Of a DNA stretch of 64,000 nt, positions 1 to 12,681 are shown piece by piece; positions within the stretch are counted from its first letter, which is position 1, and each line of letters starts with the position of its first letter. Position numbers and translations under genes: made by a program. The stretch covers positions 62,001 through 126,000 of the forward strand of contig MU404108.1 of NCBI GenBank assembly GCA_022695795.1, in the 5' to 3' direction. The stretch comes from Biscogniauxia marginata. Lineage: Eukaryota; Ascomycota; Sordariomycetes; Xylariales; Xylariaceae. Under the pieces are notes generated by a model. The model was not told where the DNA came from. It saw only the letters and a list, made by a program, of their open reading frames with translations, and searched no databases.

Positions 1-769
1 CAAAATGTTAAGATTTCTTTCTCTATTCCGATTTGATAACTGAAGCTTGAGAGATATATTTATAGCTTACTCAACAACAAATTATATCTATCTGCACTCT
101 TTCAACTCAAATTTTGACTTACTTGGGAAGTGGGAGAGGTATAGATAGGTAGAGAAAGAAGAAGGGAAGGAACTGAGCGGGTTATAAGAAGAGAAAATAA
201 GCTATAAGAACGAAATTATTTCTAATATACTAGTGGTTATATGTGCACCGAACTATAAGAACTAAATCGTTCCAGGGATAACTGGTATAGTCAAGTATAA
301 TTAAACCATTTTAAATATATAAGTAGGTACATGTAAGTATAATATATTATTTAACTAACTAGGTCAGCATTAAATTTGACACTCGTCAGGGATATTTCTA
401 ACTACTATAATCCATAAAACGACGAATGTTATACTTCTCTCTGCCACGCCCGTACTAGAACTTGATTATACGCTCTTCATATTTCAGAGAACTAAATTTC
501 CAGGTTGAAATTTGGGGGGTTTTTTTTTTACCACCGAAGGCCCGTTGATTTATTTAGTTTGATGTCTACCAAGTGTCTTCTCCCAACTTATGCATAGGTA
601 GCCACCCACATACATATAATCGTCAACGCGCCCCCAACTCATGAGTCTACTATAATTTATCGTCACTTCATCACATTTCATGATATTTTGACACCTTTTC
701 CCCTCTCCCTATCGTTCCTTACCATTTTTTCGTCTTTCTTCAGCCGTAGGTCTTTTTGAAGTTGCTAAC
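1..769. other. AT-rich intergenic flank, no gene seen
   Basis: This stretch lies downstream of the SLY1 stop codon. It is AT-rich, has short purine runs near 130-170 and a T-run near 521-530, and shows no long open frame. It probably holds the 3' untranslated region and polyadenylation signals of SLY1 at its right end. I see no RNA gene or repeat family here. Confidence 0.6.
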
Positions 770-3138
770 TCAAGGAACTTCACGACCGAGCCTTTCTAGC
801 TCCTCCTTGATGAACTCGCGAGCATTGAGGAGTTCGGTGCTGCCATACACTACCCTCTTCTTGGCTCTACCCTCTCCCGTCCGCTGTACCCATTCCTGGA
901 GGTTCCCATATTCGTCCATGCTACCCCCACCTACTGTGAACACTACCGCGTCCGTATATCCTTGTCTCCTCTGCCCGAAGCTCGCTCCGGTCCCAGCACC
1001 TTGGACACCTAGGGCGCCGGCTCCGGGCAATGAACCAGGGGTGCTGCCCCCGGCAGCTCTCATCGCGCTCGGTGGCGGCATAGTGCCTCTCGCATTGGCG
1101 CTTCGAGGGTCGAAGTATAAATAATTCTCTGTCTTGGCGATGGCGGACGTCGAAGCAGTTTGCGGGTCCATGATTGATTCGACAATTTTGGTAATTGTTA
1201 AATCGCGGTTCGCGGGGAGGAAATTCTTAATGCCGCCTATCAGGGAGTCAAAGTTAGACGCGAGGTTAGTCGGCACACCAACTCCTGTCTCTTTTAAGCG
1301 GTCGGTTAGTCGATTAGATAGAGAGGAGAACCGGCCAAATAGGTCGGTAGAACCAGACTGGGAAGAAGGCTGAGAAGGGTTATTAATTGTGGTTAGTTGG
1401 GTCATTTTTGTCGTAGCGCGGACTCTGACGCCACAGTTAGTGTCATTATCGAACTTATGGATGGCCATTACTAAAGGGCACTCACTGTCGAATGTAGGGA
1501 AGACAAGAGGTGTCGACACCAGCCGCGGTTAGTGCTTCCTCGAGCTGAGTCCAGTCTGCCCTACTGACGTCTTGCTCAGTGCTAAGGAACCAAATAATAA
1601 ACAATCGCAGTTTATCCAATGGATCCGTCCCCTTCGCTTCGTCCTTGATGATCTCGAGAATCTGGGATTTAGTTTGCTTCATAACGTCTTCCTCCGTCTG
1701 GAAGTAGTTGTCTAGCTGCCGGTTCTTGATGCCGGTGAGCAGCGCCGCAAGGATGTTCATATGCATATCCAACACGGCTTTTCTTTCGCGCAATTCAGGC
1801 AATAACGTGATTGCAGCTTTCAGGTGTTGTGCACTTGCGCTCGTGTCATTTTGGAGGTCCTCTATTGACGAAGCACCGGTCTTCTTCGTGATCTCGGCAG
1901 CGTCTTCCTTATACCGGCTCAACTCGGCATCAATATCCTCCGCGACTTGTGGAAACGGTACTGCGGAATTCTTCTCCCAGAAGAAATCGGTCGAAGATAT
2001 ATCGTAGGACTTCTTTGTCACGCCCTTGGCTGGGTTCTCTTCATCTACAGGCGTTTCGATGGTTATTCTGTTGAGTTTCATATTGAGGACATCGTGAACT
2101 AGAGACTGGTAGGTCCAGGAGTGAGAGAGCATGGGGTTGAGATCGACATTTCGATCAAGGATGATGAGGACGGGTCGGGAGGCAGGTGTACCGGCGGACG
2201 AAGCTGGTCGGGTACTGGATGAGAAGAGGTTATCTTTCGAATTGAGGATGTGATCGCGAAGCTTGCGATCGAGCTTGCCCGCGATCATATCTGCTGCAGC
2301 GCCCTTCGGACACCGTATTATTGGGATGACACCTGCAATTGTCAGCCTGGCGTCGCAGAGCATCATAAAAAAGCAACATACCCATTGTCACGATGACACT
2401 GAATAATCCGCTTACTATACGGTCGATGATATGATCCAACTCTTCATCTTTGGTCTTCGCGCTGTTCAAAGCCCAATACGTGTGCTCCTTTTGCATGCCC
2501 AGACTGAACAGATCTGGCTCAGCGACTATGAAGTTCAAGTACTGGTCGAACAATTGGGCGATATGCTCTGAAGTACCGGCGGTAGCGGTTTGCGAGGCGA
2601 AGTCTTCGAGGAGCGGGCGTGGTATGGAGGAAAGAAAGTTGATGTAGGCAGGAGAGTAGAGCCCCTTCTGCAGATCGCCGGTGATACCCTCCAAATTCTT
2701 CGCATTCGGTTCTAGGAGATATATGCAAGGGACGTCGGGAATCGGATGGCGGACAGCGGAAATATGCCTGATAGGAGGGCCCAAGTTAGCAACCGAGATG
2801 GCAAAGGGACTGTTGAAGGGCGCGATCTGTACATGTGCATTGTGACGCCCATGGAGCGCAAATCGCTGACGCGAAGCACGCTGCTTATGACATCGCGGCC
2901 GAGGTCGTCGAAGACGAGGACCTTCCATATGGGCTCGCCCTCGGCGGTTAGGATGGGGCCGGCAGGAGCCAGACCATTGGCGTGAGAGTCATCTTCGTCT
3001 TTCTGGTCGACACTCTGGTTGAGATTGAGGATCTTCTTGAGGGATGCTGTATCACGCGTAAGCATTGGCGAACACTCGGGCCGGGCAAGCTATCTCACCA
3101 ATCTGGCGATCGCGCAACGAGTGTCCCTTAACCGACAT
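770..3138 (-). CDS. sly1: SLY1, Sec1/Munc18-family vesicle-fusion protein
   Basis: Syntaxin-binding SM protein acting in ER-Golgi transport, where the family binds Sed5-type syntaxins and promotes SNARE assembly. Five exons read on the minus strand: 3138-3099, 3046-2833, 2767-2382, 2332-1486 and 1424-770, giving 713 residues (yeast Sly1 is about 666). The first exon encodes MSVKGHSLRDRQI and joins directly to ASLKKILNLN, the conserved Sly1 N-terminus. Other family landmarks are IWKVLVFDD, RHPIPDVPCIYLLEP, SPAYINFLSSIPR, LFSLGM, RPVLIILDRNVDLNPML and a C-terminal VVFTVGGGSMDEYGNL block. Introns have GTGAG/GTACAG/GTATGT donors and CAG acceptors. Intron 2 carries GCTAAC before its acceptor and removes an apparent frame change. 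The first exon is only 40 bases, so single-ORF methods start too late. A low-complexity Gly/Ala/Pro stretch precedes the C-terminal block. Family assignment is firm; splice sites were inferred by eye. Confidence 0.93.
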
Positions 3139-6100
3139 GACGACGGCGATGGTGTAGGTAGACTATCTTCTCCTAACAAGACCAAGCGTACATGTGGTTG
3201 TAGCTGCAGGTAGCTATAGCTGAGGTGGGGCTGGTGAAGAAGACATATGTCAATGTTTTAATCGAAGGAGGCTATCGCCGGTTTGCTGGTTTGCTGGCTT
3301 GCTGCACGGCAAGACAAGGAATACAAGGAACGGCCACAAATGCGGGGTTTATAGTAAGAGGCAAAATATAGGAAGGTTGACTTCAATTAGTTGATCATCA
3401 AGGTACGGTGGGTTGTTGTAGAAAGCGAACGTCCGGGTATCATGGATGCTTAGGTATCATGGATGCTAAGGTATCCGTCAGTAAGTGAGTGATCTGGCTC
3501 TATTCGGAGATCAGAGCTTCAATTTAGTGTCTGGGGAAATCTGATTTGTCGATGGTAAGATTATAGCCTTGCATATAGCGGGGCTCGGAGCAGTAGCCAC
3601 GGTACCACTGTACCTCAGGTACCTTATGTAGGTATGTAGGTGTGTAATGCAGACGTTGTTTAGTATGCATATGCTTGCCGAAGGTACATGACGTGTAAGT
3701 GTATGAAAAATGATAGACATTGGAGCCTTAGGTACCTTTGAAGGTGGAAGGGGGGGTGCAAATCTAACACTTAGGTACCTACCTACCTATAATACCCTCA
3801 CACTTACATATGCCTTAGGTACATGGATTTTAGAGTGATATACCACTTTTACACATGTATCTCGCCGAACAACTCAGAAACTAGAAAGCACGAACACCTG
3901 GCAGACGCTCGATTACCACCGGCAGGATGGTACGGAAAGTCTCTTTAACTCCCTGATCTCGCCTAGCGCCTGACTCAAGTTCCGGGGACAAGCTCAGCCG
4001 ACCATTCGCAAAACATAAGACTAAGACGAGATAGGCACACGATGACTGGATGGACCCCACCCGTATGCGTCAAGCCCCCATTGACCTTCCGTTCCATGGA
4101 AAACCAAAAGTCCCCAGTCGAACCAACCTCCAATGAAACAAAAAGGTCACAGAGAGCTTTTCCCGAGCCCACATTGCTCCCGTCTTTCTTCCTCTCTCTC
4201 ATTCCCTTCCTCTTCCACCTCACCACAAGCCCGTCATCCCTCCATTTTCTTTTCCACCCACCGTTTTCCCATCTTCATAGCCTCAACATCTACCGACCGT
4301 CGCCTATCAAGTAGTATCATATTATTCTCCTAATCTCCTATGCCAGCTTGGGTAATTAAACAAAAACCAAAAATAATCCCCTAAGGGATTCTGCCATAGT
4401 TTTGCCTCTGGCGCGTCTGGGAACTTTGTCGGTCGCTCTCTGTTCCGCCACTCGATCAAAGCCGGGAGTCATTCAATCAATCGCTCACTCTAATCTTCTA
4501 TCCAACCAAACCAACCACTTATCCGCCCATTTATTCGCCTCTTCAATTCATGAGTTAGGTCATTTACGCTACCTCCCATCTAAATACTTCCGCTACCAAA
4601 TGTCGTAAATATCAACTCTCAACTAAGAGAGCATGCTGAGAAATACTGTCTTCTACCTGGAAGCAGCAGCTGTTAGGGACGGGAAACACTCGGACTAAAG
4701 GGTATGAAAATAACATCAATTCCCTCCCCTCCCCCTTTTTTGTTTTTGTTTTGTTTGTCTTCCATTTTGCCAGACCTTGCAGCACCAGCAGCATCTGTAT
4801 CCACACAATTTTTTAAGTGAGAAAAAGAGCATGTGTGCCGGGCCCTTTGTTGATCCTCTATAATGGATGTTCTCCACCCACCCCAAAAGTCCGATTCTTG
4901 CAGAAGTGAATTGCGAATTGGCAGGGGAAAACTTGGGGTTACGGGTGGCAGCCAACGAGGAGAGAGAAGATGCCAGCCGCACTCACATAATGGACTAGCA
5001 GCAGAGCAGAGCAGAGCATTCGAGAGACAAGGACGGGACAGGACAAGTCAAGTTGATCGCTTTGAAGAGTGCTTGGTGCTACCACCTGACAAAGTAACTC
5101 CTAAATTCCCACCATCAGAAAGACGGGCGGGAGAGTGAAAAAATACCCCCCTCTTCCCCCCCCAAAACATATCAAAAAGGGGCTTCTAAGAGTCGCAAAG
5201 AAACAAGACACAACTATGAAATATGAAAAGATACAGCTGCACACCAAGTCGTTAACTGCGGTCTTGGAGTGTCGCTTGATTCTTTTTCATCATCCATCCT
5301 TTTTAATGGTTCGTCGGCTTGACCAGACTCTGGTCCGAGTTCGATAGAGGCCCTAACTCCAGCTTACATCCAAAGGCAACCAACAAAAGGCGCATGCAGC
5401 GTGAGCGAGCCTCATCGAAACCACGCTTGATAGACAGCGCGAGTTGCTTGTCGCAACTGTGCGGTTCCGACTCTTAACTACAGCTCTAAAAGCTCTCTTT
5501 GAGACTCTGGGGAACTATGCAGACTCTGGCTGCGTCAGCCATAAATGGCTGGGCTGTCAACGCCGGACAGAGTCCTCGGAACTACATGGCAACTCGCAAC
5601 CTCCAGACCATAGACCACCCAACCCAGCTCGGCGATAGTGTCAATGTTGCCAAAGTCCTTGTCTTGTCTTGCCAGTGCGGTGCAGTCGAAGTCGGCACCA
5701 TGCTCTTGCACATTCACCGGACCCTGGATTCACACATGCTGTGTCAGCCTCGTCTCTCGAATGCTTTTTTCTATGCCGCGTCTTTCACGTCTTTTGCAAT
5801 TCCTTCTTACCCCAATCTCGTGATGAAGCTGAGCTGATCGTTCCGTTTTGGTTTAGATCTGCGGTCTATTCCCATTTCGGCTGTCTAAACAGACAACCTG
5901 CAGAGTCCAATCAGCCCCCTCACAGGAAATAAAAAACACGCCCTCTTCACCTGCGAACCTTTTTATTTTAAAAACACGCCCTTGTTTACTTTACCATTCC
6001 GTGGTCATTAAACACAAAACACACTATTGACACTTCCTTCGAAACTCCCTGTCAATATTCAAACAATCCGCTGATGAGATCTGATCCTCTCTAAAAGATC

Positions 6101-6324
6101 TGAAAAACATCTGGGTAAGTTACGTCTTCTTCAGCGAGTTTGTGTAGGGCACCTCACCTGGATTGGATGTTTTGATAAACCTACTCCCTTAGCCCATGTA
6201 AAAGTTGGCTTGTGTTGTGGAACCACCCCTCTGACCCCTGTACTGACATACTTCTGGCATTATAGTAGATCACGTGCTACCCTCCAGATAACCTCGTTGG
6301 TGGGAAGGGATACCAGTATCATTG
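3139..6324. other. Intergenic region and probable leader of the CCCH gene
   Basis: About 3.2 kb separates the divergent SLY1 and CCCH-protein starts. It holds no convincing coding exon. The open frames between 4.0 and 5.9 kb are compositionally biased and have no recognisable domain. Seen here: a two-copy 15-base tandem repeat at 3436-3467, TAGGTACCT-type words near 3610-3780, pyrimidine-rich tracts at 4180-4300, and GTAAGTTACG at about 6116, a good donor that could start a 5' UTR intron. Much of 4.2-6.3 kb may be promoter plus long leader. Confidence 0.5.
3436..3467. repeat. Two-copy 15-base tandem repeat
   Basis: The unit GGTATCATGGATGCT occurs at 3436-3450 and 3453-3467, separated by TA and followed by a partial third GGTATCC. 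It lies upstream of the SLY1 start. No function is suggested. Confidence 0.75.
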
Positions 6325-9300
6325 ATGATGGACCAGGCCAACCCTGGCTGGGCTCCTGGACCATACGACCAGAGCGGTATTGGCATGCAGCCAAACATCG
6401 ATGGTGGTGCCGGCGGCCTTGAGTATAACCAACAGTACGACGACCCCAGTGTGCCTCAAGGTGGTTACTACAACGAGCCATCCTTCTATCCATTCGACTC
6501 GAATCAACATGCATTCCGAGCTGTACATCCGAATGAACAGCCTGGCCATAATGACTTGACAGGTTCAAGTATACCAGGCAATGTGCACTACACCGGCGTA
6601 GATCACCCACCAGCAGCTACAACATATTATAACCACCCGTATCCGGCTAGGCTCGGCGACGGAGGTCAAGTCGGCGGTGACCAGCACGGTCATGGGGGAC
6701 AACACCAAACACAGCAGTTTGTGCATGATTCTGCCCAGGGAAATATGTATGGTCAACAGATTCTTAGCCAGCAGAATCAGGCCCCCCATCAGCTTCCAGG
6801 TCCCTACGCCTCTAGCTGGGCAGAGGCGCACCCTCATCAGAACTCACCGAGTCCCTATGGCCAGCCTCGGCCGACTTATGGGACTCCAATTCCCCAGCAG
6901 CAACACTGGCAGCAGCACATGCATGCACCATCGCCAGTGCACACGCCCACACCTCCTCCAACCAAGAGAAATACTCCGGTCACAATTGACCCGAGTACGT
7001 CACCTCTATATACACCAGGGATAATAGATTCAGAGTCTCTCAGCAGGCAGCCGCCAATTAACCCTCAACCGAGTCAGTATGTCCCGCAACAGGGCTTTGC
7101 GCCTGGCCGACAAGATTCTGCTAGCCCGTCCTACGGAAGCATAGCGATGTCGTCTTCTCAACCAGTTTCGGCCTTTCATCAGCAAGCTTATCAACACCAG
7201 CCTTCTATGCAGCTTCCCCAACATATGTCAGCTGGCAGGAGCCCTGCTTCGGTATTGCCTAGGCAGCCCTCAAGTGGTAATGGGCAAGGAAGTCTATTGC
7301 CACAGTATCCTATTCAACAGACAAATAACGCCCAGATACCTACCCCGTCAGGCGTGCATGCATCTCCGGTGGTGTCTTCGACATCAGACCCCGCTGATAC
7401 TCAGATGCAACGGGTAGAATCTGGTGTTAACCTGTCTGCAGCGGTACCCCTCAAGCGAAGTACCTTGGGTGTAGCCCCGGATAGCCAGGCGGCTCCAGAA
7501 CAGGGTTGGCTAGCTGTTGAAGGATGTGCCAATCTGGTCGTGGGAACTACCCCGGGCCGGCGCCGCCCTGCCCGTAAGGAGAGGAGATCCGAATATGTCG
7601 CTAGACATAACGCAAGCGGGACCCTTCTTCTTCCGGATCGTGCTGGTCAACTTCCTTGCGAAATGCAGCGAGAATTCCATGAACTAAACCAGCAAGTGAA
7701 TTATGGCACGATCACCGAACTCGATAGGCAGAGGCTCGTAACCGATATGCAAAAGCTGGATAAAGAAATGGTCAAATTGACTGGAAGAAACGGAGGTAAG
7801 CTCTCCCCGGCTCTTGTTTTGATACGATCTGTACTTACCTTCATATTTAGTCCTCAAGGCCGATCCAGGGACAACCCAACCGAGAAAGGGAAGAAACCGT
7901 AAATCTTCTCAAGCAGACTCGTCCGCCGATAGCACAGAAGCTAGTAGCAGCGAAGACGAAAGCGATCTAGATCGCGAAGCACGTAGGGTGAGTTCTGTTT
8001 GCCCGAGTAACCAAGGCGTACCCTCGCTTAGACCACATCTCCTACCCCCTCCGCTACATGCGCTGCCGTTCTATTGTGGCGACTTTCGCGTTTCCTACAC
8101 ATTCCCGTATTTAATTGGACTTACCTCTTTTTCACCTTCTCCCCACGCGCTTCTAAATCTCGAAAAGCTGGAGCGCCCTACAGGCGGAAGATCTTCTCCT
8201 GACTCTTTGCCACCACATTTTTCTAATTGATTTACACTGTAAATTTGAATGTCACCTCTCAACCTCGCTAATACATTCTCTATAGATAATGTCTGCACCA
8301 GCACGTCCTACAGACCCTGTTAAGGGTGTTGAGTATGACGTCGTCAAAATAGTTTTTCGCGATCCCCATAATCCTCGCAAAGACCAGGAGATTATTCATG
8401 CTTTTGGTGAATATGTATCGAAGCTATGGGCCGAAGTCAAAGAACTCAGAAAGAAAATCGAGGTTGCCCAGGAAAAGAACAGGAAGGACTCCCAAATCAG
8501 TCTCCAGGAGGACTTGACTCGCCGATACACGTGGATCTGTACTGCAGTAGAGACGGCCATCAAGTTTTGTGATGCGTTCCTTATCAGAAACATGGGAGGA
8601 AACGAAAAACTGGTCGTGATATTGTTCAATGCTTTGCGAGCTCAGTTTGCATCTAAGGACTACAACGGTCCTTTCGCGAAAGCGATTTTGCACTTCATGT
8701 CCATCATCAAACCGAGGGAAAAGAACTACCTGACCGAGAGACTTAAGATGGACAAAGTACGAAATAAGCATTTCAATGATCTCGACGATGAAGGAAAAAG
8801 ATACATGGACCAGATTTTCGCCAATGCTAAGGCCAACAACGCCGACCAGCCATCAGCAAAGCAGCCAGACGTCTCTAACGATGCCAAAAAGGAACAGTTG
8901 AATGCACCCAAGAAGACAGCAACAACAGTTACAAAAACGACAGGCTCTATAATTAAAGCCCCGGGGCCCAAGACCGGAGCGCTTCTGAAAAAGAGTGCTC
9001 CTGAAATAAAGAAAATACAGCCTACCGACTACTCTGGTCTAGGATCAGCGAGAAAAGTCAGTAACGGGGCTACCAAGGCAAACGCCTCGCCCTCCAAAAG
9101 ACCAAGAGATGATGATGCCGAGTCGCGTGCTCCTAAGAAAGTTGCTGTTGAAGGAGTGACCGGTGCCCCAGCGACAACCAAAAACCCCTCGGTCTCAGCT
9201 ACGAGCTCTACGGCCGCCCCAAATTCTACGGCAGCAAATTCACAAGTACGTCCTCGTCCTTCTGGACCGATGCTACTCGGCAAATCGCGCCTACCTGCCA

Positions 9301-11120
9301 AAACACCCGTAAAGAGATCGGAACCCCAGCAATCTGCGACTTCGACTATCAGCGGACTTCTTGCCGAGATAGCCAAACCAGCTGAGAAACCGAAGCCGCG
9401 TGAGGAACCGGCAAAAGCCCCCGAAACTCCCGAGGAGAAGGCACGTAGGTTGCGCAAAGAAGCACGACGAGGGCTTCGCGTCATGTGGAAACCAGATGAT
9501 GAGCTGGCCGAGTACAGGATATTCGAGCATGACTCCAACGAAGATGAAGGTCGGGCTAGCAATATGGTCCGAGATGCGCGGGACAATCGATCTGAAGGAC
9601 AAATGCTCAAGATGCAGCGGACAATTCAAGAGGACGATGAGGAGGAAGACGGGAGGCCGAAGGAGGTCGAACTCCGATCTTGGGTCGAGCCCTCGGCTAT
9701 CGATTTTAATGCCTTGGATGCTAATCAGCGAGAGAAGTCGTTCGTTACTCGGGGGGGTCTTCGGGAAGTACAGTCAGAGCAGAAGAAAGCCATGGAAGAA
9801 TACGAGAACCGCGAGTTAATGGCCATCTACACCACCTTGTCAGAGATTCCAGAGACGCCTAGGTCACCACCCAACAAAACCACCGATACTTTCACGCAAC
9901 CGAAAACTGCCCTGCTCCCATCCGACAACCCCAAATTCCAGGAAATCCATCGTCGCTGGGCCGAGGTTCGGCAATTCGGAACTGCTGGTGCTTTACAGCT
10001 TGGACTCCAACGCCTGGGCATTTCTTCGCCCAAACCGACCTCCCAGTCAGCTCACGCAGTAGGAGACACTTCTTCCAGTTTTGGCAGCATGTCTGGTTCT
10101 GCATCATCCCGTCCTAGAAATATGCCCCGCATAATGACTCAAGAGGAACGCGACGCGGAGGTTTTGGCTCTACTAAAGTCTGACAAGGTCAAGAATTATA
10201 CTGACCCGGATTCCTACGACCCTGCGGATTTAGACACGCCACAACGTCGCGAGTACTCAGACCCTAAGGTGCAGCAAGCAGCTAATGCCATTGAGGCTGT
10301 AGTCGCCGAACTGAAGGATCTCCCGTTCCCACCTACAGAACCACCGAAGTGGCTACAATCGAACCCCGAGCGTGTTCAGGAGTGGCACACGGGGCGAAAC
10401 AACGACATGGCAAACAAGGCAAAGAAGGAGGCTAACGAGCGTGCGATTAGACTAGCTGAGGAATATGCGCGCCAAATGGCAGGCGTTCAGATCGCCCAAG
10501 CTGCAGCCCAGTCGCCCGCATATGCTCCTTACCAACTACAAGCCCAGCCTCAGGTTCAACAGCAGCATCAGTACCACCAGCCTTACCCACAAGCCTCACC
10601 ACAGGTTCCGGACCAGTACGCCGCTATCCTGCAGCAGGTCCAGGCTCTGCAGGGCAATCAGGCCGCTCAGCATACGCCTCCCCAGCCGCCACCTGTACCA
10701 GCACAGCCCGATACGACCAACCTTCACAACCTCCTTGCCGCGCTAGGCCAATCGACCCAGGCGGCCCAGGTGCCTCAAGCACCGTCGCAGACACAAGCTC
10801 CGGACTATGGATACTGGCAGGCCTGGGCTCAGAACCAGGCTCAGTCTTACGGCACACAGTATGATGGTGTATCTTACGAGGGCCCGCCGCCTTTCGGTTC
10901 TCAACCCCAGAGGTCGCAGCAGACACAGTCTCAGAATGGACAGCACAGTAGAGACAACAGCGATCGAGGAAACCGCAAGGAATTCAATCGCGGGAATAAA
11001 GATCATAAGGGCATCAACCGTTCCCTCATCGGCACAAAACCTTGCACGTTTTGGGCCAAAGGCCAGTGTGCCAAAGGCGACCAGTGCACTTTCCGACACG
11101 ACCCGAACGATCTGAAGTGA
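6325..11120 (+). CDS. Large CCCH zinc-finger protein
   Basis: Three exons (6325-7795, 7851-7987, 8286-11120) join in frame to 1480 residues. The first half is rich in Gln, Pro, Tyr and Ser and looks disordered, ending in a short helical stretch (REFHELNQQVNYGTITELDR) and an acidic serine block. The third exon opens with a structured, fungal-type helical domain (DVVKIVFRDPHNPRKDQEII onward, about 180 residues), then low-complexity Lys/Ala/Thr sequence, an acidic patch and another Gln-rich tract. The last 25 residues form one CCCH finger, CX7CX5CX3H (CTFWAKGQC...CTFRH). CCCH fingers of this kind usually bind RNA, so a role in mRNA metabolism is likely but unproven. The initiator is the first ATG, 6325; TTG just before it would extend the frame by one codon. 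The third exon begins ATA ATG, so a shorter 943-residue product from 8289 is possible. Joining of exons 1-3 rests on phase and good splice sites. Confidence 0.8.
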
Positions 11121-12681
11121 ACTGTCTCCTTCAGACGATTGGACCCTGTATTAGCTCACATATCTAATGTGAGCTCCTGCTGATACAGCCTTATCAGCCT
11201 GTATAACATCAACGACGAATAACGAATTTCCTTCTAGAGCTTCTCGTAGACGGCTCGGCTTGACGGACATGATTTCTCTTCTTGTATCTCGGTTGACCAA
11301 CATGTTTGATCACGACCTTTTTTCTCGAAGAGACACGGCCACAGTTGGCATTTCGCATCCCCCAAGGAGTTGTTGCTGACCCCTCGAGACACGGAAAGAT
11401 GGTTACTGCGCACACATACCTCCATGGCTGGCTTCCGACTCCGTCATATGATGCGATGTGATACTGTGGTTTTCTTGTCTTTTTCTTCCCGGATGTTAAG
11501 ATTACCTAATACTGCGTGCAGACAGACGGAAAAAAGAATTGGACGGCATTCTGTTACAAATTCTCATTGCATGGCATATGGCATACGGACACTGGCAGCA
11601 TCAGGCAAGAAAGGCGGATTTCTTCTTTTTCTTCCTTCTTTTTGTACCTCACAGTTCGACTGATTGGCAGTCGCATATATGGCATAATGGACAAGGGGTA
11701 AAGAGACGAAGGCAAAGGGGGGATTCATGATTGTATTTTCTAGGGGCGTTTGATGCCTCACCTTCATCTGAGAAGGAGATTGATAATGGCGATTTTGGCT
11801 CCTGCCAGGTCCGATTCTGCATGGCGGTTTTTGTTTTTGCATGGCGTGATCAATCGTGTAGAGTATTGCTACAAGTGTTGTTTTTCTTCCCCTTTCCCCC
11901 TTTTATACAAAGGGCGTGTAACGATAGCAGGACCGGATCGGGTAGGATCAGAATCAATATCATCATCTGGGACAGAATAAAAAAAAAACCAACAACGAAT
12001 TGGTTGATCGAGAATGACCGGCTGCAACGATGTATGAATGGCCTATTGGGACTTGTGAAACTGATCCAATTATATGTTTTATTTTTCAATTCTTTTGGGG
12101 ATGTCGACTTCTGTACGAAGTAATGACTATAAATATGGACGACTGTCATGTAACAGTGAGTTACGACTAGGAAACCTAGCTAAATAAATGTGACATAACG
12201 GATCAGCTTGATACAATTCAATCGATATAACCGTCGTCCCAGAAAGGAGGAATGCGCCTATGCCTACCTACCTACCTACCTACCTATACCTACACCTACA
12301 CTATTACATAGCCCTATGGCTCGTACACATACATGTCCATTCATGAAAATATATTACTTTCAACTTAACTTTCTTTTCTCCCCTTCTTCTTCCTCCGACC
12401 CCCCTTTATTCAATCAACTTCATGAAAACCCATTTTCCCCTTTCGCAGACCATATGGTTACGCATCCTTTTTTTACCAGATTCTCCTATTACCACCATCT
12501 TGCGTTCCAAACATGCAAAGTGCTAACAGTAAGCACCAGAGGAGAAAAGAAGAAAACCGAAAAAAATTATTGTAATGCCTTAGACGATGGAGGAAAAAAA
12601 AAAAAAAAGGGGGGGGGGAAGAGAAGGAGAAAAAAGAGAAGAAAAAAAAGCCTGACGTTTCCTCGAGTTTCCCAAGTTTCG
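11121..12681. other. Intergenic, convergent 3' ends
   Basis: The CCCH gene and the PPCDC gene point towards each other across this 1.56-kb gap. It contains runs of A/T and G, a CCTACCTACCTACC tract near 12265-12300 and an A-run followed by a G-run at 12593-12618. A 234-codon open frame at 12208-12912 is low complexity and overlaps the end of PPCDC, so I do not call it. The region probably holds both 3' untranslated regions. Confidence 0.6.

Noticed and set aside
756..1373. Plus-strand open frames over the SLY1 3' exon
   Set aside because: They are antisense shadows of the conserved SLY1 reading and have no domain.
4042..5932. Several 60-112 codon plus-strand frames upstream of the CCCH gene
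   Set aside because: Low-complexity or random composition, mutually overlapping, and no recognisable domain or splice structure.
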